Part shown: one piece after another, positions 6,141 to 8,358 of the stretch | Position numbering within the stretch: the first letter of the stretch is position 1 | How the letters are laid out: each line of letters starts with the position of its first letter | DNA from: Thermoplasmata archaeon | GTDB taxonomy: Archaea; Thermoplasmatota; Thermoplasmata; Lutacidiplasmatales; UBA184 | Direction: 5' to 3' | Assembly: GCA_030042955.1 (NCBI GenBank) | Contig: JASHYQ010000322.1 | Coordinates: 1 to 8,358 of the forward strand | DNA length: 8,358 nt | The notes under the pieces: generated by a model | Told to the model about the DNA's origin: nothing | Seen by the model: only the letters and a program-made list of their open reading frames with translations | The model's database searches: none | Program-made: the position numbers and the translations under genes

Positions 6141-7316
6141 TCACTCCGTGTCGGGAGGTCCGCCGGCTTGAACCTCGATCGGCACGCAATGGATTGAATT
6201 GTTGCCGAGGCCACGGTAGTTCCATTCCGCCTGGACCGGCTGGCTGAAACCCCGCTCGTCCGTCGCCCGGGAGCGGATCACGTAGAAACCCGGGTCGGGG
6301 ATATCGCAGAGAAGTTCCCAATGGGTCCAGGAGTATCGCGAGGAGTTGGACCCCAGTCGGGCGCAGTGCCAGACCTCGCCGGCACTGCTCGCCGGAAACA
6401 CGCTCACGTCCACTCGAACGACCGGGGAATCCCCCGACCAGGCAACTCCACGAATCACGTGAGGGCCGGTCGCCAGCACCTGACCTTCTCGGGGCCAATT
6501 GATGAGGGACTTCACGCGAGCCGCGGTCGCCGGGACCTTGGGCTCGTCGGAGCGCTGACCCTCTCGGATGTAGGCATAGGCCCGGGTCCGGAAGTGCCCG
6601 TCGAAGGGATGGTCGATGACCTCGATGCGAGTGAGCCATTTGACCGAGGCCATACCGTAGTACCCCGGCACGATGACTCGAACCGGAAAGCCGTGGCTCG
6701 GGGGAAGGGGCTGGCCGTTCATCTCGTCGACGAGCAGGGTGTCGGGATGGAGGGCCTTCGCAAGGTCCACGCTCATCTCGTAACGGATGTTCCCTCTAAC
6801 TCCGGGCTCCTTGCCCTGGTCAGCGCCTTGGAGGACGACCTCGAGAGCGGAAGGCCGGATTCCCGCGCGGTCAAGGGCGAGTCGGAGGGGCACCCCCCGC
6901 CACCGTCCCGTGCTGACGGCTCCGTGGCCCCAGAGGACTCCTTCGGGCCTCGGACGGACCGTGGAGCGGCTATTGCCTGCGCATTCCATGGTGACGACCA
7001 GCTCCCGATGGGGAAGGGCCCGAACGTCCTCGTACGTGAGAACGGTCGGCCGGTCGACCTCCCCTTCGATCGTGAGGCGCCAGTCCTCCCGGGTCAGGGA
7101 GGGAACCGCGAAGTGGCTTCGAATGAAGAACTTGCTTGTCGGGGTGATCTCCTCCACGAGCGAGGGCAGCGAGGCCTCCACGCACCGCGCCTCGGGCGTG
7201 GGGGCGCGTACCTCGAGCGGAAGGAACCGAGGGTCCTCGGTCGAGGTCGGTTTGGAATGGTCCCGGCTTCGCGCGCCTCCCATCCGTTCTTCCTCGCCGG
7301 ATTGCCCCGGAGTCAT
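6141..7316 (-). CDS. Sulfite-oxidase-like molybdopterin oxidoreductase
   Basis: A 391-residue protein of the sulfite oxidase family, which uses molybdenum cofactor to oxidise sulfite to sulfate or related substrates. The Mo-binding domain covers about 40-235. It includes 'FFIRSHF' (63-69) with a conserved Arg66, and 'MECAGNSR' (110-117), where C112 is the expected Mo ligand. 'GRWRGVPL' (137-144) and 'SHGFPVRVIVPGYYG' (207-221) follow, then 'VKWL'. The C-terminal dimerisation domain (about 240-385) ends in 'WNYRGLGNNSIHCV' (365-378), a typical closing motif. There is no haem b domain and no Tat or Sec signal peptide, so a cytoplasmic enzyme with an unknown electron acceptor is likely. The ATG at 7316 lies about 22 bases from TATCTA, favouring a leaderless start; Met12 is an alternative. 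The gene is divergent from the small His/Cys protein at 7575. Sulfite is the likely but unproven substrate. Confidence 0.93.
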   Translation of the reverse strand: MTPGQSGEEERMGGARSRDHSKPTSTEDPRFLPLEVRAPTPEARCVEASLPSLVEEITPTSKFFIRSHFAVPSLTREDWRLTIEGEVDRPTVLTYEDVRALPHRELVVTMECAGNSRSTVRPRPEGVLWGHGAVSTGRWRGVPLRLALDRAGIRPSALEVVLQGADQGKEPGVRGNIRYEMSVDLAKALHPDTLLVDEMNGQPLPPSHGFPVRVIVPGYYGMASVKWLTRIEVIDHPFDGHFRTRAYAYIREGQRSDEPKVPATAARVKSLINWPREGQVLATGPHVIRGVAWSGDSPVVRVDVSVFPASSAGEVWHCARLGSNSSRYSWTHWELLCDIPDPGFYVIRSRATDERGFSQPVQAEWNYRGLGNNSIHCVPIEVQAGGPPDTE

Positions 7317-7333
7317 AGCTGGTGAACTTCCGG

Positions 7334-7341
7334 TAGATAAG
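7334..7341 (-). promoter_or_regulatory. TATA-like box of the sulfite-oxidase-like gene
   Basis: The minus strand reads GGACTTATCTACCGG, with CTTATCTA centred about 22 bases before the ATG at 7316. This places transcription at or very near the start codon. No purine-rich ribosome site lies before the ATG, which agrees with leaderless translation. Confidence 0.5.
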
Positions 7342-7542
7342 TCCTCGGCCGTGGGCTCTCCACTGCCCTAAGACCCGTCTCGCCCCAGGGAGAGGGAAGA
7401 CCTTCGGGACTGAGAACCCACTCCTCCGGGGCCGAGGGGCCGCGCCCGTTGTCGTGCGGAGAGCCTTCTCGGTCCCTTGGGGGGAGGTCCTCGGACTCTG
7501 GCAGAATCCTCCACCGGGAGCAGGACTCTCGCCCTTCGGAGG

Positions 7543-7550
7543 GATTAAGG
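7543..7550 (+). promoter_or_regulatory. TATA-like box of the 94-residue protein gene
   Basis: GGGATTAAGG is centred about 29 bases before the ATG at 7575, close to the archaeal TATA spacing for a leaderless or very short-leader transcript. A GAGGTG (7567-7572) is also present but is only two bases from the ATG. Between this box and that of the sulfite-oxidase-like gene lie about 200 GC-rich bases in which I see no repeat strong enough to call an operator. Confidence 0.4.
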
Positions 7551-7574
7551 ACCACGCCCAGGTCACGAGGTGCC

Positions 7575-7859
7575 ATGCCGCTCTACGTCGCTGAGCACAC
7601 CCACCCGGCCGAACGATGCCCCGCGCGGAACCCCGAAATGGCCGCTGGACTGCTGGCCCTCATTGAGAACGCGTCCGCGGCCGGGATCAAGATCCACGGG
7701 GATGCGGTGGCGAACCAACAGCACCACCTCTACATCATCGCGGAAGCTCCAAATGAGCAGACCCTTCGAACGTACTTTGCCCCGTTTGGTCAGATGGGCA
7801 CGTTGACGGTAAGTGGGGCCTCGCACTGCGAAGAGGTCGTGAAACGAGGCGCCTGCTGA
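7575..7859 (+). CDS. Small conserved-looking His/Cys protein, ferredoxin-like (alpha+beta) fold predicted
   Basis: A 94-residue soluble protein starting 'MPLYVAEHTHPAERCP'. The pattern is strand (2-8), helix (20-33), strand (38-45), strand (51-57), helix (60-70), strand (75-80), helix (84-91). This suits a small dimeric alpha-beta barrel, as in DUF4242/YCII-like proteins. Three cysteines (C15, C85, C94) and seven histidines (H8, H10, H41, H50, H51, H84, plus context around H84-C85) could bind a metal or act in redox, but no known site is recognised. The frame is open upstream to 7449; that part is Arg/Ser-rich and improbable. The ATG at 7575 is chosen because 'MPLYVAEHTH' looks like a typical N-terminus and has a TATA-like box about 29 bases upstream. 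It is divergent from the sulfite-oxidase-like gene. Function is unknown. Confidence 0.8.
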   Translation: MPLYVAEHTHPAERCPARNPEMAAGLLALIENASAAGIKIHGDAVANQQHHLYIIAEAPNEQTLRTYFAPFGQMGTLTVSGASHCEEVVKRGAC

Positions 7860-7876
7860 GCGGGGGTCCGCCCGCT
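7859..7876 (+). other. GC-rich hairpin directly after the 94-residue protein gene
   Basis: AGCGGG-GGTCCG-CCCGCT is a perfect 6-base stem with a 6-base loop that begins on the last base of the stop codon. No T run follows, so it is not a standard archaeal terminator. It could protect the mRNA end. The stem is flanked by a short direct repeat, GCTGAGC. Confidence 0.4.
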
Positions 7877-8317
7877 GAGCCCAGCCGGCCTCCCGATACG
7901 GGCAAGGTGGCCAAGACCGGTGCCCCTTCCCCCGCACCGGGCCCTCCTGCGCCGACTGCCGTTCCCTCTGCCGGAGTCGGAGAAGGAGAGGCCCCGGCAG
8001 CCTTCGGGTTCACGCTTGCGTCGCTGAACGCTTGGCCCGATCGGCCGATCGCTCCACGGACTGACCGTAGCAGGGCCGCTTCAGCCAAAGTGAGGATGGA
8101 ATGGCCTGGGAGAGCCGTTCCTCTCTCCTCTGTGGGGCAATTTCGAGGCGGCGGAGATGACGCACGAGAGAGATGGAACCTGCGCGCTGACGTTCTAGGG
8201 CGTTCCATCTCCTGCGACGACCATGGTTCAACCCCGACCTTGACGCCTAGGCTCGTCGGGGGCCCAGGGTGTGTGGTTTCCCGTGGCTACGCATCATAGG
8301 GGGGCCGCCCCTGACCC
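7877..8317. other. Gene-poor stretch rich in inverted repeats
   Basis: Open frames on both strands here are low-quality (Arg/Pro/Ala-rich, no recognisable motifs). The DNA contains several separate inverted repeats. CCGACT-G-CCG pairs with CGG-AGTCGG (7952-7961 with 7972-7980, one bulge), and an alternative pair is CTGCCGG with CCGGCAG (7968-7974, 7994-8000). There is a 14-base palindrome CGATCGGCCGATCG (8038-8051), then GGAGAG/CTCTCC (8109-8128). A 10-base pair GAGATGGAAC/GTTCCATCTC follows (8170-8179, 8202-8211), and then GGGG-CCG-CCCC (8301-8311). A structured RNA or a decayed gene are both possible. I do not see the conserved cores of RNase P RNA, SRP RNA or tRNA. Confidence 0.4.
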
Positions 8318-8358
8318 ACTCATGTAGACCGCCATCTACATATACTCATGTAGATGTA
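8318..8358 (+). promoter_or_regulatory. Operator-like array of alternating ATGTAGA sites with TATA-like core
   Basis: Three exact 7-base copies occur at 8322-8328 (ATGTAGA), 8335-8341 (TCTACAT, inverted) and 8348-8354 (ATGTAGA), each starting exactly 13 bases after the previous one. They form two overlapping inverted repeats with 6-base spacers. The flanking ACTC is also repeated, giving an 11-base direct repeat, ACTCATGTAGA (8318-8328 and 8344-8354). The AT-rich CTACATATAC (8337-8346) between the sites is the best TATA-like element at this end. The simplest reading is a repressor operator over a promoter for a plus-strand gene starting just beyond the window. The array may continue past 8358. 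Confidence 0.6.

Noticed and set aside
5955..6197. 80-codon plus-strand frame with a weak TATA-like ACTTTAG 27 bases upstream
   Set aside because: It runs antisense into the conserved end of the sulfite-oxidase-like gene, and its sequence lacks a credible domain or helix pattern.
6321..7325. Plus-strand open frame of 334 codons opposite the sulfite-oxidase-like gene
   Set aside because: It is antisense to a complete Mo-enzyme gene and shows no recognisable protein pattern.
7449..7574. Upstream extension of the 94-residue protein
   Set aside because: The added part is Arg/Ser-rich and would place the TATA-like box inside the coding region.
7735..8299. Open frames on both strands in the 3' region (7907-8299 plus, 8208-7735 and 8231-8010 minus)
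   Set aside because: They are Pro/Ala/Arg-rich and overlap each other, one overlaps the 94-residue gene, and none has a good start context. A decayed gene cannot be excluded, but I cannot support one.
8318..8358. Possible CRISPR array or terminal inverted repeat of a transposon
   Set aside because: The repeat unit is only 7-11 bases with 13-base alternating spacing, and there is no transposase or cas gene. An operator fits better.

Overview
The window looks like chromosomal DNA of a GC-rich archaeon. The support is indirect. Several genes have AT-rich TATA-like boxes about 25 bases before the start codon, as expected for leaderless archaeal transcripts. GTG starts occur beside purine-rich ribosome sites. 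One gene resembles F420-dependent NADP reductases, and there are modular DUF308-like membrane proteins and a glycosylation-rich surface protein. A lineage such as Thermoplasmatota would fit, but that is inference; there is no rRNA or other phylogenetic marker here.

Layout. On the minus strand from 3246 leftwards lie a three-module membrane protein (3246-2167), an Amt ammonium transporter (1935-670) and the N-terminal part of a membrane-anchored extracellular protein that runs off the window (577-1). Divergent from them, on the plus strand, are a single-module relative of the first membrane protein (3481-3771), an F420-dependent-NADP-reductase-like dehydrogenase (3928-4575) and a HAD-family hydrolase (4708-5454). 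A 48-residue membrane peptide on the minus strand (5688-5542) faces the end of the HAD gene. After a gene-poor stretch comes a molybdenum sulfite-oxidase-like enzyme on the minus strand (7316-6141). Divergent from it is a 94-residue His/Cys-containing protein (7575-7859). The last 500 bases hold no convincing gene but contain many inverted repeats, and they end in a striking array of alternating ATGTAGA sites around a TATA-like core (8318-8358).

How the parts relate. The clearest links are the two divergent DUF308-like proteins, which share a module ending in HP-x-GW, and the divergent pair of sulfite-oxidase-like enzyme and small His/Cys protein. The amt gene has a candidate long leader and no PII (glnK) partner inside the window. 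I see no CRISPR array, tRNA, rRNA, insertion sequence or phage gene. The most unusual signals are regulatory: the terminal operator-like array, the nested palindrome at the start of the dehydrogenase gene, and the hairpin-rich stretch 7860-8317.
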